Origin: Selaginella moellendorffii
Lineage: Eukaryota; Streptophyta; Lycopodiopsida; Selaginellales; Selaginellaceae
Assembly (NCBI RefSeq): GCF_000143415.4
Contig: NW_003314282.1
Location: 1,852,697-1,916,696, forward strand
Direction: 5' to 3'
DNA length: 64,000 nt
Positions 13,855-25,468 of the stretch are shown here, one piece after another. Every line of letters begins with the position of its first letter. Positions within the stretch are counted from its first letter, which is position 1. The notes under the pieces were generated by a model that searched no databases, was not told the origin of the DNA, and saw only the letters and a program-made list of their open reading frames with translations. A program made the translations under genes and the position numbers.

Positions 13855-15387
13855 CTAGTCCGCGATTTGCTTTCCCTTTCTCATTCTTTCCAGCTCTGCT
13901 TCTAACTGAGAGATTCGCTCGCGCAGTCTCAAAGTTGCCGCTTCGATTGATTCGTCTTGTAACTCCGACGCTGATGCCGCCGCTGGCTTGTATGGTGTCA
14001 TTAAATTCGCAGCGAATTTCTTGAGGGCAGTGACACCGCGAACCTGCCAGAAACCAAAAAAATCTTAGTTGCTAACATCAGCGTTTTTTCTCACCTCCTC
14101 CGGTAGCAGCGGCAAGAGTGTCAAGTTGAAATCCTCGTAGAGCTCGTAAAACTGGTCCAGATACTTTTGCTGCATTTTCAACCTCGCTTTCAAGAGCTTC
14201 GAGTCGGAGGCTGCAAAAAAAGTCCATAAGTCAGCGAGATGAGAGTCTGAATCGGTGTGGCCCTCACCTTCTTCTGGAAACAGGACTTGGTTTATGATGA
14301 TGTTGTGAGTGTCAATCTCAAACCTCGCGAGCTCCTGGACTAATCTCTCGGTCTCGTACAGTGACAAAAACTCTGGGATGCAAACGCATAAGAAGGTTGT
14401 CAAATCCTGCAGCAGTCGAGTTGCTGTTGTTTGATGTCTAGAAAAAATAGAGACTACAGGAAAAAAAAACAGAGCTTTTGCTTTACTTACCGGGTCGCGG
14501 AACTGTTCGTTCACTTGCTCAATCACGCTTTTCATGGCCTCGAGTTTTCCCATGATAGCATCTTCTCGAAACTCGTCACCCAGACCAAATAGATGCGAAA
14601 CCTGTAAAACCGTGAAACGTGAGGGAAATAGCCTTTTTTTCTTCGCAAGTACCTGACTGATCATGCCACCAAACTTGTTCTTTAGGCTCATCATTTTTCC
14701 CAAGCACTTCTCTAGCGTCGAAGGAAACTGGAGTAATCGTAGTGTGTGTCCTGTGGGAGCTGTGTCGAAAACAATCACCGAATAGTCCATGGTTTTGACA
14801 AGCCTAGATCATCAAAAAATAGATAGAAAGACTGAGGACCATGAAGAATACAATAGAGAGCTTACTTTAGCATCTCAGCAAAGCTCACTGCTTCGTCAAT
14901 GCCGGGGATGGCATTCGTAAGTTCCGAAAGAAATCCTCCCATTCCCTCGAAAGCATCCAACTCGTCGCCTTCCATGCTGGGATCCACTTCCTGATCAATC
15001 CATTAGAAGGAGACCAAGACAATGATCCAGCAAAGAAACATTCTAATAAAGAAGCCACGAAGAACACAAAAAAAAATATAGCAAAGAAGAACGCAGCAGC
15101 ATACCAGCGCAGATCAGAGATTCTCGGGAGCGAACCATTGCGAAGAGATTGGAGAAGCCATCGACGAGCGTTGGCGTGCGCGTAAATTTCTGCTGGAACG
15201 CATCGCTGAGGTTGTGCGCCGGATCCGTGGAGATGATCAACACCGAGGGCCGGATTTCGGCGAGCAGGATCGCGAGCATGGAGCTACACGTTGTCTTGCC
15301 GACGCCGCCCTTACCACCGACGAAGATCCATTTGAGCTGCTCTTGATCCAGGACATTGCGCACGCTCCCCTCCAGCGGTGTCCCCAT
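13855..15387 (-). CDS. GET3: GET3/ASNA1/TRC40 ATPase for tail-anchored proteins
   Basis: GET3 is the homodimeric cytosolic ATPase that carries tail-anchored proteins to the ER. Seven exons join in phase: 15387-15136, 14990-14866, 14803-14653, 14601-14491, 14406-14268, 14210-14095, 14043-13855, giving 360 aa. Seen in order: deviant P-loop [10 protein letters not shown] (24-33), switch [13 protein letters not shown] (53-64), [16 protein letters not shown] (switch II), the helical client-binding part with [27 protein letters not shown], and [16 protein letters not shown]. Yeast and animal enzymes have a zinc CxxC pair where this protein has SKLLKAR, as in plant relatives. The C-terminus is a predicted coiled coil. 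The exon 1 donor is a weak GT-TCGC; the better GTATGC site 33 nt downstream gives the wrong phase. It is head to head with the DHHC gene. Confidence 0.95.
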
Positions 15388-15443
15388 TCCACTGATAAAC
15401 CCTAGACGTACTTAGGGTTTTTACTTAGCATGCGAGAAGCGCG
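15388..15443. promoter_or_regulatory. 56-bp divergent promoter, GET3 / DHHC acyltransferase
   Basis: The two ATGs are only 56 bp apart, so transcription must start within this space or inside the opposite gene. A telo-box (TTAGGGTTT, 15412-15420; AAACCCTAA on the other strand) lies in the middle, and AAACCCTA occurs again near 15398. The sequence shows no TATA box. Confidence 0.55.
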
Positions 15444-16925
15444 ATGAAGCGCTGCTTCGCGATTCTTCTTCGATCGCATCTGTGAGTGGAAATTTCACGC
15501 ATTTTTCTTGTGGTCGATCGATCGATTGGAATTTTTCGCAGATGGAGCAGAGCCGTGGCGAAGATCCAGAGTTGCATCGATAAGTCCGTTCAAGCGGCAG
15601 GGCCGACCTACATTTTTCTTGCGTTCTTCCTTATGAGGTATGGCGATATTTCTTTGGTTTTCCTCTGCGCGATCCGTGATCCGAGCGTCCAGCTCCGTGA
15701 TTTACTTGTTTTTTGCCACGATTCTTCCCACTCTACACAATATGTACTCGTTGAGAGGACTGCTACACGCCGCGATCGGCTGCTGGCTCATTCTAAACGT
15801 TTTCTTCAACTATTTCTACTGTATCTTCACTGATCCTGGCAGCCCTCCAGCAGATTTTCTTGTGAGTTTTTGTGTTTGGTTTTTCTATCTTGGTACTCAC
15901 TATAGGCCCTCCTTTCTCGCAGGACAGTGGAACAAGATGGTGCAAGCATTGTCCGTTTGCTCCTTCCTTTCGTCCTTCTAAAGAAAAAATTTTCCTTGCT
16001 TTGCAGGCCACAAGAACAAACCTGCGTTTACTCACCACTGCCATATTTGCAAGAGGTAAGAAAGCGTCCTTCAACTTGATTTTCTTACTCGAAGTCTCAA
16101 TTCTAGGTGCATTTTAAGAATGGATCATCACTGCCGTATCCCTTTTTCCTATTTTTCTGTGCTCAAGTATTCTGTTTTCGTTTCTTTGACATAGCTTGCA
16201 GCGTGGATGCACAACTGCGTTGGTTTTTACAACTACAGATTTTTCTTTGTATTTTGTAAGTATGATACTTGTTCTCGGAGCTGAGCCGATAAGAACTGGG
16301 TGGGATATTTTCGTGGCAGTGTTTTATCTCTGGATTGGGTGCGCCTATGCAGTATACATGTCTTCTCAGCTGCTATTCGCCGATGACTATGTACGTTTTC
16401 TCTCTCGTGATTGAGAAAAATGAGATCTTGCGCTCCTAATCACTTTTTAACGAAATGCTTGCCTCGTGGCCAGAACGAGCAGGAGTGGCAACTGCTATTT
16501 ACTTTCGTTCTCTCTTTCGGCATCTTTGGAGCCTTGTCTTGTCTCTTTGGATGGCACATCTTCCTTGTGGTGACCGCACAGGTATGTGTGCGTGTGGCGC
16601 ATTTTCGTTTTAGCGAAACTGAACTGAAGTGGGGCGTGTCCATGACAGACTACCATTGACTTTTATGGGAATAGACAACGGAAGCTAGAAGCTAAGAGCA
16701 GAGGCAAGGTAAAAGACTAAACAGCATTCATTTTTCCAAGCTCTGACCAAACTTCCTCCGCAGGCCTGGGTGAACGTGTTTGATCTTGGCGCGGCTCACA
16801 ACTTCCGCAACGTGTTCTACTCTGGCGGACGCCACCTCTGGTGGACAGTCATGCTGCTGCCAAGCAGGGCCAGGCCAGTCGGGGATGGCATCTCCTTCCG
16901 TACACGCTATCAGCTAGATGTGTAA
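15444..16925 (+). CDS. PAT: DHHC-type protein S-acyltransferase
   Basis: DHHC enzymes palmitoylate cysteines of membrane-associated proteins. Eleven exons join in phase: 15444-15481, 15542-15637, 15693-15861, 15923-15950, 16007-16055, 16107-16135, 16202-16255, 16320-16390, 16474-16581, 16649-16708, 16764-16925, giving 287 aa, within the range of compact plant PATs. The first membrane segment is TYIFLAFFLM, the second lies around GCWLILNVFFNYFYC, followed by the DPG motif (FTDPGSPP). The cysteine-rich domain reads CKHCHKNKPAFTHHC, then [20 protein letters not shown] with the catalytic Cys of DHHC. Two further hydrophobic segments, TTIDFYGN (TTxE-like motif) and AHNFRNVFY (PaCCT-like) follow. 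Exon 4 is only 28 nt and exon 6 only 29 nt. Which plant PAT clade it belongs to is not resolved. Confidence 0.93.
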
Positions 16926-17826
16926 GCGGCCGGGCATTTAAAGCTACTGACTTATTGAACTCAGACCAGAGCCAAGTGTGGGTTCTTCTCGGGAGGAGCC
17001 AGAAGATGAAGAACAAGCTCGTATTGACTTTGTGTCAGCAAATGGGCCATTTTTCTAACATGGTGCATGTGACGTGAAGAAAGGACTGAAGGAAACAATT
17101 GGCCGAGCAGTGGAAAAGCCGTAACATTCTGCGGAAGAGGAAAAAACTATTGACATATACTGCTGGATCAAGTCGAGGCAGCAAGCAGCAGTGTTGGTGA
17201 TCTGGGAAAAGAGATGGTTTTGAGGGGAAGCAGCATTCATACCAAGCTGGATTTTTGGCATTTCCTAGATAGAGCAGCAGCTAGACGGGGGTACTGGATC
17301 CAACAGCTTGCAACTTGCTTCCGACGCTGCAACAGTGCTTGCCAGCCAGCCGGCGGAAAGATTTTTCTTTCCGTTTCCTATATTGCTCCGCTTGCTGCCA
17401 AGGTCAAGGCATCATCCATCCACTTGGTAAGTAACGTCCTTGTTTTCTTTCCCTTGTCTCACTAACGAGTCAAATGTTTTTTGTTGAGCAGGGATGATCA
17501 GACACAGATACTGTCAAGTATTATCTCCAGAATCAGCGACAGCGATTAGGTGCTTCGTTTTTCCAGGCTTTGCAAACCACGCAGCATCGCGCCACGCTCT
17601 TGGTGTGGTTCTTGAAATTGGGAAAGTTCCGAAGCATTTAAGTGCTCGAGGGGTCCATCTCTCATCCGGCTATCAACTGATGCAGCTGACTGCGACAGTA
17701 GAGGCGCTCGTTTGCACAACACGAAGCTGAGGGCCGGAATCGATGTTATCGTATCGGCTGCTATCATCTTTCCCGGATCTGGACCAGCATTGGTCTTGAG
17801 GGGCTCATAGCTAGCTCAGGAACAGG
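16926..17826 (+). other. 3' region of the DHHC gene and 5' leader of the LHT-like gene
   Basis: No coding gene is supported in these 900 bp. A clean intron signature lies at 17427-17491 (GTAAGTAACG donor, TTGAGCAG acceptor, 65 nt, like the coding introns of the neighbours), so a spliced 5' UTR of the downstream transporter is likely. The short open frames on either side of it do not resemble any protein. Confidence 0.45.
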
Positions 17827-19586
17827 ATGGGTGAAGATGGGGGAAAGTTCTCGAGTTTTGCAATGGAACGGGAACCCGAGGTCTCTTCGCTGCCTTCCAC
17901 TCCTCAGAACAACCACAGCATTCCGCCATCTGTTGCCCGTTCTCCGAGGAGAATGATGCTGTCACCGATGGGAACTCCAATGCGCAAAGCTTTCGGCAAC
18001 ATGAAGTGCTACCTGGAAGAAATCGGGCATATTGCAAAACTTAATCCGCAAGACGCATGGCTGCCTATCACCGAGTCTCGAAATGGCAATGCCTACTACT
18101 CGGCCTTCCACAATCTCAACGCTGGGATTGGTTTTCAGTGCCTCCTCCTGCCTGTGGCTTTCAGTTTCCTCGGCTGGTAATGTTTTGTCTATCGTGGTGT
18201 AAATATCAACTTTGCTCATGTTTTCTTCTTCACAGGTTTTGGGGAGTTTTAGCGCTGGTGGTAGCGTTCTTGTGGCAGCTCTACACTCTCTGGATTCTCA
18301 TCAAGCTGCACGAAGTCATACCTGGGAGACGATACAATCGCTACATCGAGCTGGCCCAAGCAGCTTTTGGTACGCTTCTTCTTTTTCTTTGATTCGTTTC
18401 ATCGAAAGTCCGTGACTTTCACGTTCTCAGGGGAAAGATTGGGATCATGGCTTACTTCATTCCCGATTATAAGCTTATCAGCTGGAACAGCCGGCGGTCT
18501 AATTGCCATCGGTGGCAGCACACTGCATCTCTTCTACAACTTGGTTTGCATCAAATGCCATGGACAAAGCTTGACAGCCATCGAGTGGTACCTGGTTTTT
18601 GCAGTCTTGTGCGCCATTATAGCACAGCTGCCCAACCTCAACTCGGTCGCAGGAGTTTCTCTCATTGGAGCAGTCATGGCAGTAGCTTACTCGACGATGA
18701 TATGGATCTTGTCAGTTACACGGGATAGACCACCCGGTGTTAGCTACGACGTTGCGAAGCCATACTCATCGGTTGGAGCAGCATTCTCCTTCTTGAATGC
18801 TCTAGGAGTGATTGCATTCGCCTTTCGGGGCCATAATCTGGCTCTCGAGATCCAGGTAGAGTTTTTTATTTGTATTCCTTTTGTCTAACAAGAGTTATTC
18901 TCTTCTCTTCCAGGCAACCATGCCTTCGACTCTCAAGCACCCGGCCTACGTTCCCATGTGGAGAGGTAGCAAGGCAGCGTATACTCTCGTGGCGATTTGC
19001 TACTTCCCTCTCGCGATAGGAGGCTACTGGGCTTACGGAAAACTGGTAGCTTTCACTATTTTCATTAACATCCCGACTTACAAACTCGCCAAAACAGATG
19101 CTCCCGACTGGAATCCTCACCTCCATGTTTGTCTTCCATCGCTCGGACATATCTCCGGCGTGGCTCGCGACGTGTTTCCTCTTCGTCGTGGTGAGCTCTC
19201 TCAGCAACTTCCAGATTTACTCCATGCCAACGTTCGATCTCGTGGAGCAAACTTACACCGCGAACACCAACAAGCCGTGTCCCAAGCTTCATCGGTTTGT
19301 GTTTCGGCTGCTCTTTGTCTTCTTTGGCTTCTTCGTGGGGATTGCGTTCCCTTTTATGGCGAGCTTTGGAGGACTTTTGGGAGGAGTTTGCAGCGTTCCA
19401 GTCACATTTTGCTACCCGTGCTTCATGTGGCTCAAGATAAAAAAGCCACCGAAGTTGAGCTTCAGCTGGTACCTCAACTGGACGCTTGGAATCTTGAGCG
19501 TTGTCTTTACTATTGTCGTCACGATTGGAGGAATCTGGAGCATCGTGGACACTGGATTGAAGTTCCAGTTTTTCAAACCACAGTAG
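17827..19586 (+). CDS. Lysine/histidine transporter-like amino-acid permease
   Basis: A proton-coupled amino-acid transporter of the plant AAAP family, LHT-like 8 branch, in the plasma or an internal membrane. Five exons join in phase: 17827-18176, 18236-18369, 18431-18855, 18914-19045, 19098-19586, giving 509 aa. The Ser/Pro-rich cytosolic N-terminus (SPRRMMLSPMGTPMRKAF) is followed by the signature AWLPITESRNGNAYYSAFHN and about eleven hydrophobic segments, beginning NAGIGFQCLLLPVAFSFLGW. Conserved AAAP features include QLYTLWILIKLHE, WYLVFAVLCAIIAQLPNLNS, FAFRGHNLALEIQATMP, and YWAYGKL. The last exon holds SSLSNFQIYSMPTFD and the final four membrane spans. The start ATG is followed by three further in-frame ATGs before the membrane region, so the exact N-terminus is uncertain. 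Substrate is not predictable. Confidence 0.94.
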
Positions 19587-20910
19587 CATTGGGAGGGTAA
19601 AGAAAATCCATTTGCATCCATTTCATTGTGGCCTAATGCCCAAAAAATATGTAATAATACTTAAATTTCTAAATGATGGAAAACCTTTGGAGAGGAAGAC
19701 AATCTATTCCAAAGCCTTCAGTTTTTTGAGGGCCTGTAGCAGCCAAAATCATGAACATCACTACTGCTGTATGATGAAGTTCGACGTATCTTTTAGTAGG
19801 TCGATCAGCACTACAGATGTGAGCTGAAGCTGTACATTTCCAATTAGATGGACAAGTTGCAAACCATTCACGACCCTAAAAGTTGTATAATGTATTGATA
19901 TGCAGTAAAGTAATGCTTGATTTGCTTTGATCAATTAGAAGTTTATAATTTTAAATATGTTGAAAAGATTATTAAAAGTGAGTGTTAAAATGTGAAATGA
20001 TTCATGCTATATTATCTTTTGAAAAATAATTATGCTTCAAAATCTTTATAGGAAACCTTTGTACTCAAATGTTCTTACCACATATTATTCCAGCAAGCAT
20101 TTGCTAAACAAAGGTTCAAAAGACTAAAATGAGCGTTTCCACTTTTGCACAATTAATTTAGATTTACTGCTTGCTTGGTGGAAATGAACCTAAAACATTG
20201 TCATTCCTGCACTAAATAATCAATATCAGCTGAGTACAATAAGTACTTTAGGGCAGATTAGCCTTTACTACTACTGCTACCCCATTTAAAGCTTCTGAAG
20301 TTAAAATATCAAATGCTACACTTGCATATTGAAAAGTTCATGGCAAGATTTATGTAATTGTAAAATACCTTTGTGTCTCTCTAATTTCCTGATAGATCTC
20401 TTAAAATTTTAATCATTGTGCCATGAGATATTTTCCATTGATGAGTAGAAAGCAGTAGAAGTAAAGTAAACCAAAAACATCTTAGGAGAAGGTAAAAAGA
20501 AATTCAAATTTCAACAAAAAATCCTCGGAAGAGATTTGTCCTTAATGATGCTGAAGAGGTCTTTCAGTGAAAACTACATTGAGATAGAATTGCAAATTGA
20601 TTACAAAATAAGGGTCAATTTAGTTACCTGAGGAAGATGATTTTCATTCACCTCCTCTTTTGCAATAAAAACAAAAAGGTTTGCATTTTAGTATAAGAAA
20701 CAAAGTGGAAGGTCTCCATCTTTGTTGCTGGAGTTAGCCCTTGAATCTATACTCAAAGAAAACCCTGGGGATTGTAGCAAAAGGAATTTGACACAAACAA
20801 CAATGCAACGCCACACTTAATATCTTATTAGTATTTTGTTTTGATGAACATAAGTTTTTAATCCAGGGATCCCCACATTTTAGGGCGGCTCGTTCGTGGC
20901 GGGGGCGGGC
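19587..20910. other. Intergenic region with one arm of an inverted duplication
   Basis: AT-rich sequence without a supported gene. About 20470-20670 is recognisably the reverse complement of 22720-22915 beyond the PP6 gene; shared runs include AATGAAAATCATCTTCC, CTAAATTGA, AAAGACCTCTTC and TGAATTTC. Its nature is unknown. Confidence 0.5.
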
Positions 20911-22403
20911 ATGGACTTGGATCAGTGGATCGAGAAAGTGAAATCCGGGCAGCATCTACTCGAGGACGAGCTCAAGCAGCTGTGTGAATATGTGAGTGCC
21001 GCAATTCCTTGCTCTTGTTTCGCCTCTCGCCATGGATCCTTAGGGCCGGTTCCAGGTGAAGGAGATTTTGGTAGAGGAGTCCAATGTGCAGCCAGTAGAC
21101 AGTCCAGTGACAGTGTGCGGCGATATTCACGGCCAGTTCCACGATTTGATGAAGCTCTTCCATACCGGTGGGCACGTCCCTCACACAAATTACATCTTTA
21201 TGGTAAAATCGAGCTCTTTGAATCTAGTTGTTTCTTACATTGCTTCCATTGCTCTTCCTTTCCAGGGTGATTTCGTGGATCGTGGATATAACAGCCTCGA
21301 GGTTTTCACAATTCTTCTTCTTCTCAAAGCGAGGTTTGCAAATTCTTTTCTTTCCAAATCGGAAGACACAATGGGTGTGGTTTCTCAATAAGGTATCCTG
21401 CGCATATGACTCTCTTGAGAGGAAATCACGAGAGCAGACAAATTACGCAGGTGATTCTCGAATTTTTTTTTAAGAAACTTTTGTTCTCCCCAACGAAAAG
21501 AATTTTTTTTTTAACGCGTTGTTTGAGCTTCCAGGTGTATGGTTTCTATGATGAATGCGAGCGGAAGTATGGAAATCCAAACGCTTGGCGTTACTGTACT
21601 GACGTTTTCGATTATCTAACTATCTCTGCGATCATTGACGGCAGAGTAAGTCTTATCAAATTTTCTTTTTTCCTTTTTCGTGCATGACGTTCCACTCTCA
21701 GGTGCTCTGCGTTCACGGTGGTCTATCACCTGACGTGAGATCCATTGACCAGGTATCAAAGCTATTGACCTTTGAACTCCAGCTCTCATTCTTTTGGTTT
21801 TTTCTCTTTCAATCTTTGCAGATCAGAGTGATAGAGAGGCAATGCGAGATACCTCATGAAGGTCCATTTTGTGATCTCATGTGGAGCGATCCGGAGGACA
21901 TTGAAGCGTGGGGAGTTAGCCCCCGTGGTGCCGGATGGCTATTTGGTGCACGGGTTACTTCCGAGGCAAGTGATAAACGAGCTGAGAATTCCTTATATGC
22001 TTCTGTCCGTCTCCTTTCTCCACAGTTTAATCACATCAATGGTCTGGAGCTGGTGTGCCGAGCACATCAACTAGTACAGGAGGGATTGAAGTACATGTTT
22101 CCAGATAAAAGCCTTGTCACGGTAACAAAGTTCTCTTCTAGACGAGACTAGCTTTCTTAACTTGCGGGTGTCGAAACCTTCAGGTTTGGTCAGCACCAAA
22201 CTACTGCTACCGCTGTGGAAACGTGGCATCCATTCTAAGCTTTAACGACGTGATGGTGAGCGCTGCTCTTGTTTTGTCGATTTGAGCGAGCTGAGGTTTC
22301 TTTCTTTTTCTTTTCGAAGGAACGGGATGTGAAGTTCTTCACAGAGACCGAAGAGAACAGCGCGATGTTGGCACCCAGGGCCAGTGTTCCCTATTTTCTT
22401 TAG
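20911..22403 (+). CDS. FYPP: PP6-type Ser/Thr phosphatase catalytic subunit (FyPP)
   Basis: A metal-dependent PPP-family phosphatase. In flowering plants FyPP dephosphorylates phytochromes and PIN auxin carriers as the PP6 catalytic subunit. Nine exons join in phase: 20911-20991, 21056-21202, 21266-21333, 21393-21450, 21535-21645, 21702-21752, 21822-21965, 22026-22121, 22184-22255, plus a tenth 22320-22403, giving 303 aa, exactly the FyPP length. Signature motifs are [37 protein letters not shown] and the toxin-binding loop [10 protein letters not shown]; the C-terminus ends in the YFL motif that is methylated and bound by regulatory subunits. [20 protein letters not shown] identifies PP6/FyPP over PP2A and PP4. 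Intron 7 has a GC donor (GCAAGT). A GTG codon five codons upstream is not needed as start. Confidence 0.96.
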
Positions 22404-23951
22404 AACTGGCGCGTGTATTTTTTACACTACACAGGTGGGCTGTAAATTATTGGAATGGTCTATCTCTTTTGAGAGGGCGTTTTGTTTTCTCTTCTCCTTG
22501 TTGAAAACCTTTGTGCCATAACATAAGAGCCATTTAAATCATATATTTGATGAGGTTGTCCTAAACTTCTTAAGTAACCAATAGGAAAGATATTAGATGG
22601 TTGCGAAGCTGTTTGTGCCATCCTCTTGCCACCCCAGGGCTTTCGTTAAGCATCCATTTCTGTGGCTAGCTCAAGCAATCCAAGGAGTGGAGTGGGATTA
22701 CTTGACATTTCTATATTGCTAAGGGGGAAGTAAATGAAAATCATCTTCCAAGGTATCTAAATTGATCTCCATTTTCTACTGAAAAATTCTATCCCACAAT
22801 AGATTGCGGTCAAAGACCTCTTCGAGAAAATCCCTTCTGAGGATCTTTCTATGCTGCTGAGACTGCATTACAGTTTCTAGGTTCAGTTGAATTTCATTTT
22901 TACCTTTTACTGTTCTGAGAGACGCAGTTTTTCCCAAGGTAGTATTCTTAGTTTCCTGAATTTTCTAAGAATTTTTCAAAGTGCAGGCCTAACATTTGAT
23001 ATCTCAGCTCCCATAAAATTCTTCACGAAGTTTGAGAGTTACATTTGCTGGTTTCATATCACAAGTCCAGAAGTAAAGTCTTACAAAAAAAAAAAAAACA
23101 ACTTCCAAAATAACATCTGGCATTAACTTTTTGCCAGTTTTTCTACGCGCATAATCTACACGTCGCGGCAGGCAGAAGGGGATGCCACCAACACCACGGA
23201 GCCAGCGGCGCGTGCCCAATCTGTATGCTAGAAGTGGAGCCTACCTCCATTTTCCCATGCCGGACTTCTAACTCTCATCCTTTCTGGAAGATCCAGGAAC
23301 TCCGCCAGGTTCTTAAGAAACGCACGGCCATCCTGATCGCAACCAGTCCAGCGTAATCTACATGACAACCTTGATTGGTTTACGCCTGCCTAACCCCCCC
23401 TTGCTTGGAAGACTAGTCCGCCACCTTAGCGCTGCAGCGAACACAAAGCATGGGACCTACATGCCGGTGACAGTTACAATTAAACACTTCTCCCGATGAC
23501 ACTGGAAGAACAAAAGCGCAAAGAAAAATGAGAGAAAATGCTCTGCTTTGCACAAAGATCAAGCGAGGCAACAAATTGCCAAAAATGAAAAGAATTTTCG
23601 ATCAAAACACCAGCACAAATCGTCGTTGCCACTGCTGCCGAATGCACATATTTTACACCACCAAGGCTCCCTCGAAGATCTCCAGAAACCAACAAAACTA
23701 GAAGAGTAAAACACGACACCTGCAAAGAACACGGAGTGAGTACACAATAATACGAAAACGATCCATCGCATCGAAGCTTACCAGTGCCTCAGAAGCTGCA
23801 ACAGCTGGTGCCAGTTCCTAGACTCTCTGTCAAGCGTGTTTCTCTTGCTGCTCTTGTTAAGTTGTCAGCTTCGTCGTCTCCAAAAACTAAATCGTAGTTT
23901 GCGTTGCGCGCGAGCGTCATCGCATTCTTTTGCCAACGATCGATCCCTGCT
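22404..23951. other. Intergenic region with second arm of the inverted duplication
   Basis: 3' flank of PP6 and 3' flank of the glycosyltransferase. 22720-22915 is the inverted counterpart of 20470-20670. The remainder (23150-23950) is higher in GC and contains only short frames with no family resemblance; part may be 3' UTR of the GT47 gene. Confidence 0.5.
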
Positions 23952-25468
23952 CTACCATGGTTTCAAGTCTCCAGGAGGGCCGGAGCTCCAATTCAGAGCC
24001 TTCTCCCCTGGGTTGAGATATATCCTCCGGTCGTGCGGAAGCTTGCGAGCGAGCCCGTTGAGGATCTGATGGAACGCGTCCCCCGGTTGAGCCGGTTGAG
24101 GGAAGAGCATTGCCTGTTTCATGGCGGGTGTCGCTAGCAGCCGTTGCTTCTTGAGGATCACCTCTGGTGGAATGGACGTGAGGATGGTGTCCAGCTTCGG
24201 CACGTCCTTCTCTGCGACGAACACTCCAATCTCCTCCCACGGAATCGCGTCGGCAAACGGCAAGACTATGTCGTCCGCGATGATCACTGGAATGCAGCCG
24301 AAGATCACTCCCTCCACGAGTCGGGGGCTCCAGGGAGCCCAGCCCAGTGGACACAGGCAGAAGATAGCTCGCTGCATGTCCTCGTAGTACGTAATCGGGT
24401 GCTCGGTAGAGATGTCAAAGAGAGGATTATCCTTGAAATTCTCCCAAACAGCAGCACGAGCACCCCTGCATGAGCAGCAAATGTCAGAACCGAATAAGAT
24501 CTTTTCAAACAAAGCTTTTCTATGTATTGAGAGAACTTTACCTTGCGTAGTAGCCTCCTTCCGGATCGTTGCCGTAGTCATAGAAAAGACCCCGAAAGTA
24601 GACGAAGATAGAGCGCGGTATGCTCGGTGGGATGAGATGGGCCTGCATCTTTTGTGGAGGGCAGTAAGGAGGTACCACAATGGAGCCCTCCTTCAAGCAG
24701 ACATGATACCTCTGCCCGAAAGTTTGGACTAAAGTAGCGCGCTGCAACAAGTGAAGAATCCCGCGCTCGATCGCTTTTTCCTCCTAAAATTTCAAAGAAA
24801 AAGGAAAAAGCCAACGAGGAAAAAGAAGAGTGAGGCGAGTTAGTAGACTTAAAGCAAAAGAAAGATGGAAAGAAAATTCAAACCAACCTGGTAGTGAAAG
24901 CAAGCTCCAAAGTCGTGAGGAACAACGAAAAAATGATCAGCACCCTCCGTCCGGTTCCAGTACGGCCACTGATTCGAAATGTATTGGATCACACTCCGCA
25001 TCATCCTGGGAGACTTGAAAGGCAGCGGCAATCCATTCCGTGTCAAATCGCAGGTAGTGTAGACTGGAGTATAGAACCAGTCTGCTTCCTCAGGATTGAG
25101 AGTGCGCACAGCACTGCCTAGAAGAAATTCGTGAACGAAAATCTCGGTCGCGAACATGTGAGTGAGGCAGCGAGGATCCTTTTCCAAAACTTTTCTATTG
25201 TACTTGACTGGGAGCTCGTAGACGAAGACCTTGAGCCTGCCGACGGGATCGTCCTCTAAAACATCGCCAGCGCTGCCTGTAGAGGGGAAATCCGAGAAGC
25301 GTCGATCAGCGCCAGAGCAAGAAGCCAAGAAATGGGAATAATATTGCCCGACAAACCCTACATTCTTGCCAGATCCAACCCACCTGAAATTCTCTCGTGC
25401 TGCTGCTGCTGCTCCGCGGATGCGCACAGCGCCAGCCCCAGCGCCAGAGCGATCCAGGCAGCTCCCAT
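23952..25468 (-). CDS. IRX10L: GT47 exostosin-family xylan synthase, IRX10-like
   Basis: IRX10/GUT proteins are Golgi glycosyltransferases that build the beta-1,4-xylan backbone. Four exons join in phase: 25468-25384, 25276-24888, 24783-24542, 24465-23952, giving 409 aa, the family length. An N-terminal signal peptide or short anchor (MGAAWIALALGLALCASA) leads into a Gln run, then LKVFVYELPVKYNRK, FATEIFVHEFLL, NPEEADWFYTPVYTTCDLT, NRTEGADHFFVVPHDFGACF. The second half has the exostosin core RSIFVYFRGLFYDYGNDPEG, YYEDMQRAIFCLCPLGWAPW, SPRLVEGVIFGCIPVIIADD and LPFADAIPWEE. All are hallmarks of IRX10 rather than IRX7/FRA8 relatives. It is transcribed away from the AT-rich region to its right. 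Confidence 0.95.

Noticed and set aside
18881-19600. 239-codon + strand frame overlapping the last LHT exons
   Set aside because: It reads through a 52-nt intron (19046-19097) and then in the wrong frame; the spliced frame carries the transporter.
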